A stretch of DNA of 64,000 nt from Haloplanus ruber (GTDB lineage: Archaea; Halobacteriota; Halobacteria; Halobacteriales; Haloferacaceae). The translations under genes and the position numbers were made by a program. Every line of letters begins with the position of its first letter. Position 1 is the stretch's first letter. The notes under the pieces were generated by a model. The model worked only from the letters and a program-made list of their open reading frames with translations, did no database searches and was not told where the DNA came from. The DNA is taken from the NCBI RefSeq assembly GCF_024494725.1, contig NZ_JANHDK010000007.1:24113-88112 (forward strand). The letters are read 5' to 3'. Below, piece after piece: positions 16,298 to 24,823 of this stretch.

Positions 16298-17340
16298 GCG
16301 ACGTCGTCGCCGTGACGGTCGACGCGTTCGACCACCCGCTCGCGGAACCCTTCGAGATCAGCCTCGGGACACAGCGAGAGGCGTCGAGCGTCCTCGTCAC
16401 CGTCGAAACCGAGGCGGGAGTCACCGGCCACGGCGAGGGCTCGCCGCTCCCGCCAGTCACGGGCGAAACGCAGGCTGCGGCGGTCGAAACCGTCCGCGGC
16501 GTCGCCGGCCTGATCAAGGGACGGGATGTCGCCGACTACCGCGAACTCGTCAGCGACGTTCGAGCCGCCGTGCCCGGCGCCGTCTCGGCGCTGTTCGCCG
16601 TCGAGACGGCGATCCTCGACGCCTACTGCCGCGAGGTCGATCTCCCGCTGTCGGCGCTTTTCGGCGGGCCTCCGGAGCCAGTCACGACGGACATGACGAT
16701 CCCGATCCTCACTCCCGAGCGGGCGGCCGAGCGGGCGACGGAGGCCGTCTCGGCGGGCTACGACCACCTGAAGATCAAGACCGGCTCCGACGTCGCCGAG
16801 GACGCCGAACGCGTCCGGGCTGTCGCCCGTGTCGCTCCGGATGCGTCGCTGAAGGTGGACGCGAACCAGGGGTGGACGGTCAAAGAGACCGGCCGGTTCG
16901 CCGACCAGATGGCCGAAAGCGGCGTCAGTCTTGAACTGATCGAGCAACCGGTGCCCGCGTCCGACGTCGCCGGCCTTGCCCGCGTCCGTGAGCGCGTCGG
17001 CGTCCCGATCGCAGCGGACGAGGCCGTCTTCTCGCCCGCGGACGCGAGCAGGATCGTCCGTGAGGGAGCCGCAGACGTCATCAACGCGAAACTGGGGAAG
17101 TCGGGACCGCTCGCGGTCGCGGACATCGCTGCCATCGCCGAGGCGGCCGACCTCGAACTCATGGTCGGCTGTATGCTCGAAAGCGCCGTCGGTATCCACA
17201 CCAGCGCTCACGTCGTCGCCGGCCTCGGCGGATTCGACTATGTCGACCTCGACGGCAACCGCCTCCTCGCTGCGGATGTCGTCGAGGACGGCGGCCCCGT
17301 GCATTCGATCGCCGGCCCGGGACACGGCGTGACGCCCTGA
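16294..17340 (+). CDS. dgcA: DgcA-like enolase-superfamily epimerase/racemase
   Basis: A 348-residue enolase-superfamily protein of the dipeptide-epimerase type. The KxK acid/base is in DHLKIKTG (about 163-170), metal ligands are Asp in KVDANQGW, Glu in ELIEQPV and Asp in IAADEAVF, and the second catalytic Lys is in INAKLGKSG. The late DLDGN box is also present. Together with DgcN it would convert N-acetyl-D-glutamate to N-acetyl-L-glutamate. The overlap with dgcN (ATGA) indicates co-translation. An ordinary L-Ala-D/L-Glu epimerase is the alternative; the DUF1611 partner argues against it. Confidence 0.85.
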   Translation: MSDVVAVTVDAFDHPLAEPFEISLGTQREASSVLVTVETEAGVTGHGEGSPLPPVTGETQAAAVETVRGVAGLIKGRDVADYRELVSDVRAAVPGAVSALFAVETAILDAYCREVDLPLSALFGGPPEPVTTDMTIPILTPERAAERATEAVSAGYDHLKIKTGSDVAEDAERVRAVARVAPDASLKVDANQGWTVKETGRFADQMAESGVSLELIEQPVPASDVAGLARVRERVGVPIAADEAVFSPADASRIVREGAADVINAKLGKSGPLAVADIAAIAEAADLELMVGCMLESAVGIHTSAHVVAGLGGFDYVDLDGNRLLAADVVEDGGPVHSIAGPGHGVTP

Positions 17341-18138
17341 TACGGTAACGAGGCGCCGGATCCGGCATCGTCCCGCAAACCAATCAGTTCTAAAGACTGT
17401 ATTGGATCCACACATGTCAAACAAACATTGTTTCTATACGTCCGCGACGAGTGCCGCTCGACCGCCCCCATCCCGGAGTCGGATGTCGGTCGACGCACAA
17501 TCCACGAATATCCGCCCGTTCAGAGGCACTAGAACGGGTTCGCGATGTCCCCGACCACGTATTCCGCGGCTCTCGTCGTTCCGGAGAACAGCGACGAACG
17601 GTCCCCCAAATGGGACTGAGCGCCCGATATGAAGCGTTTCGACGTGATCGATCCCTTGTCCCGTCGATGCTCGCCACGACGGCGCCGCCACACCAAAGGA
17701 ACCGACGCGATACGTCACGTCAGTTGACGTATTTGATATCGATATGAACGGTTTTTACACATGTTGATTCTGTCGGTCCGGGTCGCATCGAGCCCAGCGG
17801 TGGGGCAGTCGTGGCACTGGCTATCGGCCCGGAGTCCATCGCGACCCGGGGGTATAAGATAGACACAAACCTTCGTCGACGTGTCATGCACCACACCGTA
17901 CTCGCGAGCGAGGCGAGGACGGTCGTCTCGCCCGATCGGATCGAACTCGGTGCCGGAGCGGTCGATTTCCTTGGCGGCCACGCCGCCCTCCCTTAGTACC
18001 GCGATCGCCGCATTTGTTGGGCTTACGCTCATCGGCGGCCTCATCAGGATCGTCGGTACCGCCGTGGTTCGCCAACTTCGAAATCCCGTGGAAAGTACCG
18101 GTTGCTGTATGGGGCCGTGCTCTTCCCGTATGCATACT
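17341..18138. other. Long non-coding or decayed region
   Basis: About 800 bp between the catabolic block and the ISH1-like element. Overlapping short frames exist on both strands (for example 17434-17718 - and 17811-17996 +) but none shows recognisable domains. It may hold degraded genes. An AT-rich patch lies near 17730-17765. High-GC sequence gives way to mixed composition here. Confidence 0.45.
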
Positions 18139-18146
18139 CTCCTAGG

Positions 18147-19086
18147 GGCTGTGTTGAATCACTAGATGGCGTCGGGATGGGTCGCTAAATCAAAGGAGTT
18201 GAAGCGGGACGATTTGGTTGTCTATGACACAAATCTCCCGCTTCACTGGTGAGATTGTGCCGATTGCCCAAGTTGTTACCGGTGATGGAGACGAATCCGC
18301 CGCCCCGGAAGGTGGCGGCGGATTCGCCGACTATGCCCTCGTTTCCCTCCACTGTCTGCGGATTTACCTCGACACGTCCTACCGAATGACGATTGACCTG
18401 CTCAAAGAGATGCCACAAATAACCGGGGAGATCGGCCTCAGCGCGGCCGATCTCCCCTCTCCATCCACGTTGTGTAAAGCGTTCGACCGGATCAGTATGA
18501 GCGTCTGCCGAGTGCTGCTGCGCCAGTCGGCGCAGCTGCACGACCCCTCGAAACACGGCGCGATCGACGCGACATTCTACGAACGCTCAGCAGCGAGCCG
18601 CCACTACTGCCAGCGAATAAGCTACCGCGTGCAGATGCTGAAGGTCACGAAACTCGTCGATACAGACTCTCAAGCCATCCTTGACGTTCACTGCTCGACG
18701 ACTCGAGAAGGAAGCGACGCAGACCTCGCTGAGCAGATCGCCCGCCGGAATGCGGGCGATCTGCGGTCTCTTGCCGCCGATAAAGGCTATGACAAGCAGT
18801 CGCTCCGCGAATCCCTTCGTGACCTCGGGATTCGCCCGCTCATCAAACATCGCATCTTCGCACCGTATGATCACGCGCACAACGCCAGAATCGATGAACA
18901 GCGCTACAATCAGCGCTCGATGACCGAAACCGTGAACTCGGCTGTCAAGCGCTCGCTCGGCTTCGCCGTGCGAGCGCGTTCCTGGTTCCGTGAGTTCCGA
19001 GAAATCGCCCTGATGTGTGTCGTCTATAACATCAAGCGATCTGTGAAACAGTGAATTCCACCGCCATATGGCGATTCAACACAGCC
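18147..19086 (+). mobile_element. IS5-family (ISH1-like) insertion sequence
   Basis: A 940-bp element bounded by inverted ends: ggctgtgttgaatc at 18147 and its complement ending at 19086, with further matching through ...atggcg. It is flanked by an 8-bp direct repeat, ctcctagg, at 18139-18146 and 19087-19094. An 8-bp duplication is typical of the ISH1 subgroup. It holds one intact transposase gene and therefore looks like a recent insertion. Confidence 0.9.
18218..19054 (+). CDS. IS5-family (ISH1-like) DDE transposase
   Basis: A 278-residue transposase. DDE elements are visible: Asp in HGAIDATFYERSAAS (about residues 110-124), Asp in LAADKGYDKQSLR (about 186-198) and the Glu region in DEQRYNQRSMTETVNSAVK (about 226-244). 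It sits centrally within inverted repeats and target duplications. The size fits the short IS5-family transposases common in haloarchaea. Confidence 0.9.
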   Translation: MSMTQISRFTGEIVPIAQVVTGDGDESAAPEGGGGFADYALVSLHCLRIYLDTSYRMTIDLLKEMPQITGEIGLSAADLPSPSTLCKAFDRISMSVCRVLLRQSAQLHDPSKHGAIDATFYERSAASRHYCQRISYRVQMLKVTKLVDTDSQAILDVHCSTTREGSDADLAEQIARRNAGDLRSLAADKGYDKQSLRESLRDLGIRPLIKHRIFAPYDHAHNARIDEQRYNQRSMTETVNSAVKRSLGFAVRARSWFREFREIALMCVVYNIKRSVKQ

Positions 19087-19169
19087 CTCCTAGGGCGTAT
19101 TAGCCCTCACTGGCTCCGGGGCGGCATTCCTCACGGCGCTTCCAGCTTAGTCCGGAACTGCTGGATGGA

Positions 19170-19999
19170 GTGCTCTCGCAGTTCGTCACGTTCCTCGCGG
19201 CCGGCTGTATCTGGCTTGTTTCGTATCTCCCGACGGTACGAGGTGTCCGCGAAGTACATGATGTGAAACTTGCTACCAGCACCGCGATCAGCAAGATAGC
19301 ACGGTACGTCGTCGGGCATAGTGTTGTTCTTTCGGTAGTATTCATACCGTTCCAAGTGTTCTCGCTTGCGTCTTCACCACTTGTCTTCGTTCCCGCTCTC
19401 GTCATTCTCATACTTGGTGTGCTGTACGCGTCCCCATGGCTGATCCCAGTACTTCGTTCGACTTCAACGCCGACTGGGGTGCGTGCCGATTGAGTCGAAC
19501 GGCTCTGTTCACGGGCAGGTCTAACGTACGAAACGCCCGAATCCTCAAAACTGAAAATGAAGAAACGGCGAGTACAGTCGTTCGCGGGCCACCGAGCTAC
19601 CGACGCCTCTTCGTCACAGGTGCATTTCTCGATGTATTCGGCGATGAGACAGCCACCGCGCTGCTTGCAACCGAGGCAGGGAAACTTCAGACCCACGTTT
19701 TCGACATCAGGCTTGGGACTGTCCTCGTTGCGAGTATCGCACTCATCGCGTCCGTCATCGGTATCGGATCACGGTGGTCGTTACTCGGACTCTCACTTGG
19801 CGTGGTTCTTATCGGGGTTTGGCTTGGCCGTCGACGAATCCGCGCCGCTGACGAGTACGCTGCCGAACAGGTCAGGCAGACGACCGTCGCTGATGCGCTT
19901 ACCGAGTACGCCGACGTGCACGCCTTAGAACCAGCACGAAGGCGGATACCAAACCCACACACTATCAAGGTCGCTCTCGGGGACCGAATCGTTCCGTGA
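19170..19999 (+). pseudogene. Broken M48-like membrane peptidase homologue
   Basis: The first frame (from about 19170) encodes two or three hydrophobic helices (FVTFLAAGCIWLVSYLPT, then SSPLVFVPALVILILGVLYA) and reaches TGA at 19493; in-frame sequence continues afterwards (VERLCSRAGLTYETPESS). Another frame then supplies ETASTVVRGPPSYRRLFVTG, ALLATEAGKLQTHVFDIRLG and a C-terminal RRRIPNP...VALGDRI. Together they resemble haloarchaeal HtpX-like membrane peptidases with a nonsense codon (probably CGA to TGA) and a later frameshift. The zinc motif is also degenerate (TEAGK for HExxH), so even the ancestor may have been inactive. Confidence 0.6.
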
Positions 20000-20107
20000 T
20001 TCGGTTTGAACATCCCTGTGAGGTGGGCAATTATCGAACACATTATGTGATTGTCAAGTAGTGGATGAAAACTTAGTAATGCGCATGAACATAGCCCTGA
20101 ATACGCT

Positions 20108-21339
20108 ATGGTGGAATTTGTTTCGGCCCAAGTTCTACTCTCTATACTGTTGTGGGCCGCTCTTGTCGTGTACGGTTTTTCTTCTCTCTGGTGGATTATC
20201 GAAACATTCGTTCTCTCGTGCGGGTGGAAGCCAGATAGCACTGGAGCATGGGGATTAGACGACATTCAAGTCCGTATCCTTACAATTGATGCCGAGTCGG
20301 TCGTCCAACAGACGGTCAACGCGATACCGGAGGGCCTGACAGATGTTCGTGTCATTGCCGAAGCCAATATTGCTATCCACGGGGCGACAGTCCACGTCGT
20401 GCCAGACGAGTTCACCTGTGACGCAACAAACAAGGGACGTGCTGTCGAATGGGCGCGGCGCGACGTAGACTGTAACAAGGAGTATGTTCTCTATCTCGAC
20501 GAGGATACCCTCGTGACCGATTTTACCGGACTCCAGGACGCCGATTTCATTCAGTTCACGGAGAAACCGATATACACTGGCTCTCGGCTGACGTATCTCT
20601 GTGAGGTCTTCCGGACTGGCTACCAGTTCGAGCAACTCGGGTTTCATCGACTGTCGTATCCGCTCTACGCGTGGGGCGGTGGGTTTGCTATCCGCCACGA
20701 AATCGAACAGGAGATCGGATGGGACGTAGCGACGATTACCGAGGATGCGAATCTAATATGGCGTGCCGCGAAAGAGTACGACCTTACATACCAGCTTGCG
20801 GATTTACGCTTCCGGAATCAAGCCCCACCATCGGTCAAATCAATGCTCAAACAGCGGCGTCGATGGATGTCTGGGACAGTCAAAGACGACTATCTCCTTC
20901 CGTTGTTGTACCGACCACTCTACTTCACCGCATCATTGCGTGGGCATTCTCTCCGTTCGTGCCGTTGTTGGCCATCGCCTCATATCTGCTTCCCGGTACG
21001 GCCCCCGGCGTTGAACTCTACAGTCTAATTTCATCGGCTTTGCTCGGTATCTTGTTCGTGTATATGTTCCTCGGCGTCATTGCATATCGAAAACATCCGA
21101 TACTCTGGCCGATCTTCTTGCTTCTGACGCCGTTGGCTGTCGTGCTTCACGCAGTTGGGGCGCTGTGGGGTGTCGTCCGGCCTGTCGAAGAGTTCGAGGT
21201 AACAGAGAAAGTAACGGCTGAAACCATCGAAGAAGTCAATCAGAGTCTCGAAGAAGGAGAACTTCAGAACCACGACGGGACAGAACGGTTACTCCGTGAA
21301 TTGAGTGACGCCTACGAGACAAACATATTCGATGATTGA
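20108..21339 (+). pseudogene. Frameshifted membrane glycosyltransferase, family 2
   Basis: The 5' frame (20108-21028) has a transmembrane N-terminus and GT2 motifs: VLYLDEDTLV (DxD), ITEDANLIW (TED) and KQRRRWMSG (QxxRW). Near 20920-20945 it leaves the true frame. The neighbouring frame continues with membrane helices (SPFVPLLAIASYLLPGTAP, LWPIFLLLTPLAVVLHAVGA) and an acidic tail to 21339. One single-base shift would restore a ~410-residue processive GT2 of the cellulose/hyaluronan-synthase type. It may be a recent pseudogene or a base-call error. The native polysaccharide product is unknown. Confidence 0.75.
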
Positions 21340-21510
21340 CTGTCACGAGAGCGTGTCGGCCGACGGGACAGCGTACGAAGACGTTATACCGCCGGAGTTT
21401 CGGAAGATGCGTTTTCAAGCGCTCGTGTCGTTAAGAGAATTTTACACCTGAATGCCGAAAGGCCAAACCTCGCTCGCCTGTACTATATACGACAACAAGA
21501 CTAGAGTCGT

Positions 21511-21565
21511 TATTACAGCAGTAGCAAGGAGAAAGCCCACCCCTTCAGGGATGGGAGGATGTCAA
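21511..21565 (-). repeat. Solo IS605-type hairpin mini-element supplying a stop codon
   Basis: Read on the minus strand it is ttgacatcctccc, a hairpin (catccctgaaggggtgg), then gctttctccttgctactgct and gtaat. The right part is nearly identical to the 5' end of the tnpB element at 38611-40097, and the left part is a 3' end. Its first TGA is the stop codon of the HTH gene at 21562-21984, so the insertion has trimmed or replaced that gene's original end. Confidence 0.7.
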
Positions 21566-21984
21566 TCCTCTACCGACTTGCCGGACTCGCTACTGGATGT
21601 GCTCTCCTGCTCGCTGGCCTCAAGGCTCGGCACTTCGTCTTCCCAGCCGTCCTTACTGTATGCGTCGTCGTCAGGTGTCGATTCGAACAGTTGCACGGTC
21701 GCGTCCAGTGACTCAAGACGCTGCTTGATCGTATCGGCGCCCTCCGGCGGGACGTAGTAGACGCCTGCAGACCGCGCGACGAGGTCTTTTTCGAAGAGGC
21801 GGGTCATCGTCTTCGTGATACTGGAGTCGCTGATGTCGGTCTTGTCCGCGATCTCGCTCGGCGTGAAGCCGTATTCGCGGTTGGCGACGAGGAACCGGAG
21901 TGCTTCGTACTCGTTGGTGTCCGGCTTGACCGGGAAGGGTTCACCGTTCGTGAACTCGTCGACGTGGACTGGCATTCTTGTCAC
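21562..21984 (-). CDS. Winged-HTH (MarR-like) regulator
   Basis: A 140-residue protein (alternative start MPVHVDEF at 21972). Residues about 24-80 form a winged helix: EALRFLVANREYGFTPSEIA, then DISDSSITKTMTRLFEKDL. The C-terminal ~45 residues are acidic and Ser-rich. Proteins of this kind are common in haloarchaea beside toxin or PIN genes, but no partner is present. The stop codon is provided by a hairpin mini-element, so the native C-terminus may have been longer. Confidence 0.7.
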   Translation of the reverse strand: MTRMPVHVDEFTNGEPFPVKPDTNEYEALRFLVANREYGFTPSEIADKTDISDSSITKTMTRLFEKDLVARSAGVYYVPPEGADTIKQRLESLDATVQLFESTPDDDAYSKDGWEDEVPSLEASEQESTSSSESGKSVED

Positions 21985-22094
21985 TATCGGTCACCAAGTG
22001 TCATTAAGCGTTTCGCAGGATTCGTTCGAATCGCAGGACGGCGAAGGACAGAATTAGACAGTTAGGCTGTCCGAGATATGCCCGCGAGTAGCGG

Positions 22095-22367
22095 TCATCT
22101 CCCCGGCTGAGCTTCTGGGCAGTGCTCCGAAGCGTACTGTTGGAGATGGTCTCGGAATCCCTCGGTAAGATTCGTGATCGGCCGCCGATCTTCGATCTGT
22201 GAGAGGCCCCCTCCGGTGTTTTCGTGGAGTTTGGCGTCGGTACTGTTGTCCCAATACCCGATCTCGTCGGGCAGGCGTTCGTCCCGATCCTCAATCTCTT
22301 CAAGCTCGGCCTCGCGCTCGTAGAGCAGTTGCCGCTCAACGGCTTTTCAGCAGTGAAGTATCGCGAT
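22095..22367 (-). pseudogene. 3' part of an unknown gene split by a tnpB element
   Basis: A minus-strand frame reads KAVERQLLYEREAELEEIED, RDERLPDEIGYWDNST, then GLSQIEDRRPITNLTEGF and ends at TGA 22095-22097. Just inside the IS border another frame gives SRYFTAEK, so a one-base shift also lies near 22340. The charged heptad-like start suggests a coiled coil. The 5' portion appears on the far side of the element at 24042-24150. The family is unknown. Confidence 0.5.
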
Positions 22368-22418
22368 TTGACATCCTCCCACGGCTGAAGCCGTGGGATT
22401 CCTCTGTGGGGATATTAG

Positions 22419-23774
22419 CTATGCCGCTTCCCCAGAGGCAACTTTTCCATCTCGGTGGACGGTACTCTGGTCTGTGCGCTGTTCTTTGGGACTTTCCCGC
22501 CTGGGAGAGTATGGTGACTCCGACCATTCGTGGTCGTCCCACTCGAACCGCACGGGCCGTGCCATCGGCCTGACTTCTGTCTGCGTGTGCCGCTTCAAGA
22601 ACGTTTCTGAGGCAGTGAGGTCAGCGTGGCCTTCAAACCCACATGAGCAGGTGAGTGTGTCCTGATGCCGAGTTGTTCGGTCTGTTGAGCCACACTGAGG
22701 GCACTCATTACTCGTCCACGCTTCTGACTGAACCTCAACTGAAATACCATACTCTTCGGCAGTACACGCCAGTCGCTTGGTGAACTTTTTGAACGCCCAG
22801 AAATTGTGGGTCTTGGCGTTCGTTTCGGCCGACCAATGCGCGTCTAACACATCAGTCAAATCGCCAATATACACCGTGCTCACGCCCTCAGCGTATAACC
22901 GTTCCAGCAGCTCACGGCACAACGCCTCCTGCGCGTGATCACGTCGACGGGTTCGCTTACGGTGCAACCGCCGGATGCGCTTGCTACTATATTGGTCCTC
23001 TTTGAGTTTGGACTGGAGCCGAGCGATCTCTTTTGTTGTTTCGCGGAACCGCTCGAACAACCCACGGCCTTCGTACAGGTATTGCTCACCGGTCGTCGTG
23101 GTACAGGCGACGAGATTGTTTGCACCAATGTCCAGAGCGGCCGTTTCATCGGCCAGTGGAGTGTCCCGTGCGTCGTCAGAAACAGTCACGGGTTGCGAAG
23201 CTCGGAACGTGCAAGTAGTCTCGTCGTACCACAAATCTAATCGGCTTTGGTCCTCGTAGTCAGACCAGTTTGGCTCGCCAACGATCTCTAGCCGAAGACG
23301 ACTTTTTGGGCTGTTGTGCTTGTCTCGAAGGTCTTCTCCGACAAGTATCTCAAGCCGGGATCGGTCGCCCCACTCGACAGAGTATGCGTCCTTCCGGATG
23401 ACGCCTTTGAGAACACGCCCATCATCCCTGTTGCCACGGAAGCCTGGCGGCTCCGGGTGTTCCGTGACCGACATATTTGACTCGTCGTGATACGACTTCT
23501 TTGTTTTGAAAAATCCACGCCATGCCTCGCTGTTCTTCGCAATCACCTGTTGAGCAGTGGAGCCGCCAAGAACGCCTTTGTATTTACCTTCGAGATGCCC
23601 GGTGTCGGCGTCCCACACATCTTCATTTTCAAAGCCGTCCTCATCGTTGTACCGCATGAGTCGTTGATAATTGACCTCGTTCCAGAGGGAAGCAGAAGCG
23701 TCCAACACATTCCGTAGTACCTGCTCATCGTCGTCAGTGAGCGGGCGCACGGCGAACGTGTTGGTCCGCTTCAC
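22419..23774 (-). CDS. tnpB: TnpB RNA-guided nuclease
   Basis: A 451-residue TnpB. RuvC-like residues: Asp in [14 protein letters not shown] (about residue 215), Glu upstream of [13 protein letters not shown] (about 300-315) and the final Asp in [12 protein letters not shown]. The zinc finger is CPQCGSTD...CSCG just before that Asp. Family knowledge: TnpB is a compact RNA-guided DNA nuclease using an RNA from the element's 3' end. The C-terminal extension after [10 protein letters not shown] is long and Arg/Ser-rich. All key residues are present, so it is probably functional. Confidence 0.9.
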   Translation of the reverse strand: MKRTNTFAVRPLTDDDEQVLRNVLDASASLWNEVNYQRLMRYNDEDGFENEDVWDADTGHLEGKYKGVLGGSTAQQVIAKNSEAWRGFFKTKKSYHDESNMSVTEHPEPPGFRGNRDDGRVLKGVIRKDAYSVEWGDRSRLEILVGEDLRDKHNSPKSRLRLEIVGEPNWSDYEDQSRLDLWYDETTCTFRASQPVTVSDDARDTPLADETAALDIGANNLVACTTTTGEQYLYEGRGLFERFRETTKEIARLQSKLKEDQYSSKRIRRLHRKRTRRRDHAQEALCRELLERLYAEGVSTVYIGDLTDVLDAHWSAETNAKTHNFWAFKKFTKRLACTAEEYGISVEVQSEAWTSNECPQCGSTDRTTRHQDTLTCSCGFEGHADLTASETFLKRHTQTEVRPMARPVRFEWDDHEWSESPYSPRRESPKEQRTDQSTVHRDGKVASGEAA

Positions 23775-23816
23775 AACAACAGAGTATTATACTTTTAGTC
23801 TGAAAGACCTTCGGTC

Positions 23817-23948
23817 ATGCGCCCTAACATCGACATTTCCCACACGCTCGGTGGCCGGATAAAAGACTACGCAGAAGAGAACAACTTGGACCTTTCAGAG
23901 GCCTACACAGAGGTGCTGGAAGCAGGGTTGAGCGAGCTAGAAGCATAA
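23817..23948 (+). CDS. Small passenger protein of the tnpB element (RHH-like?)
   Basis: A 43-residue protein from ATG 23817: MRPNIDISHTLGGRIKDYAE, then NNLDLSEAYTEVLEAGL. A short beta-like start followed by two amphipathic helices resembles a ribbon-helix-helix or CopG-type DNA-binding protein. It is divergent from tnpB with 42 bp between starts and lies inside the element, before the 5' hairpin. The shared gap holds a TATA-like tattatactttt. A role as a repressor of the shared promoter is plausible but unproven. Confidence 0.55.
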   Translation: MRPNIDISHTLGGRIKDYAEENNLDLSEAYTEVLEAGLSELEA

Positions 23949-24041
23949 ATATCCGGGCCTGCAACGGCTCATGGGATGATTCTCAGTTGTCAGATTCACC
24001 CCACGGCTAAAGCCGTGGGCTCTCTCTTTGATTATCTGTAG

Positions 24042-24150
24042 TCGGCCCCTTGGATCCGGGCTTTCGCGAGCTTGAGGTCGTTAAGTCGGTCGGCGTCGAG
24101 AGACTGCGCGGGATTCTCGCGGATATCGTCGACAGCGCTAGTTTTCCGAC
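24042..24150 (-). pseudogene. 5' side fragment of the gene split by the tnpB element
   Basis: The minus strand reads VDDIRENPAQSLDADRLNDL, then KLAKARIQGADY, directly up to the element border. This joins sensibly, in helical character and strand, to the fragment at 22095-22367 (SRYFTAEK, KAVERQLLYEREAELEE). The start of the gene was not found; the sequence upstream runs into the ORB repeat region. Confidence 0.45.
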
Positions 24151-24197
24151 AGTATGTGTTTCCATTCGACGGGGTTCGGAGTGCTATGACGGCCTGC

Positions 24198-24795
24198 ACC
24201 CTCCGTCGTTTCCGGAGCTAATGGTTATAGCGCTGATTATACTCTGGTAGTTCTGGTGTGAATATGACATACGCAATAAATAGCTCTCGTTCGCAGATTG
24301 CCGGAGAAAGCGGGATCGATTGCCTTGTCATACAGTATGAATCACTTCAAAGCCGAGAGACGCTCAGGGCAAATCGAAAAGGTGGAACAGAGTTAACGAA
24401 CCCTCCACCGTTTCCGGAGCTTTTGCTAACGGCGAATTACTGAGACCCTCACTCCACTATTTCCGGAGCTATTCGCAGGAGAACGAAGGGAGACACGAAA
24501 GACACGGCATAGATTGCCGGGAAGACGGTCTGCACCATAGTACACATCTCTCACCCAATCAAATTCTTTATTAGTTTGACTGGTTTGCGGATATTATTTT
24601 GTAGTGAGTGTCTTAGTTCTTTCCCTATACCTATAGTGCTCTGTTGAGTGGCAACCCCATATCTTCTCCATAGCTTCGGAAATGGTGGAGTGAGAGGGTT
24701 TTATAAATATCAGGAGCTCGGGAAACGGTGGTGTGTCCTTCTATTATATACTCTCGAGCTCCGGACGCTTCGGAAGCTAAGGAAGCGGTGGTTTT
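24198..24795. other. Predicted replication origin: inverted ORBs around an AT-rich region
   Basis: Origin-recognition-box-like repeats of the form agct(c/t)cggaaacggtggagggt lie in opposite orientations. On the minus strand: 24198-24220, 24400-24422 and 24445-24470. On the plus strand: 24672-24700, 24714-24738 and about 24775-24795. Between the two groups, about 24540-24640 is AT-rich (ttctttattagtttg, atattattttgtag) and fits a duplex-unwinding element. The cluster directly precedes an orc1/cdc6 gene. Inverted ORBs flanking an AT-rich DUE next to orc is the known haloarchaeal origin layout. Confidence 0.85.
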
Positions 24796-24823
24796 ATGAT
24801 ATCGTGCTGTATGGCAACCTGTC

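Larger units (their letters stand above)
22368..24041 (-). mobile_element. IS1341-type (IS200/IS605 family) tnpB element with passenger gene
   Basis: The 3' end at 22368 (ttgacatcctccc plus hairpin 22378-22397) and the 5' end at 23989-24041 (ttgtcagattca, hairpin ccacggctaaagccgtgg, then ctgtag) bound a minus-strand tnpB and a divergent small gene. There is no tnpA, so mobility would need a helper. TnpB 3' ends generally encode the guide RNA (omega/reRNA); here that would be minus-strand transcript ending at about 22368, with the guide taken from the adjoining flank. Confidence 0.8.

Noticed and set aside
16201..17424. 407-codon minus-strand frame
   Set aside because: Antisense to dgcA, which carries the full enolase-superfamily catalytic set.
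19131..19355. Minus-strand 74-codon frame with plausible charged composition
   Set aside because: It lies antisense to the hydrophobic segment that fits the M48-like membrane peptidase and continues into its soluble part on the plus strand; the plus-strand reading explains more sequence.
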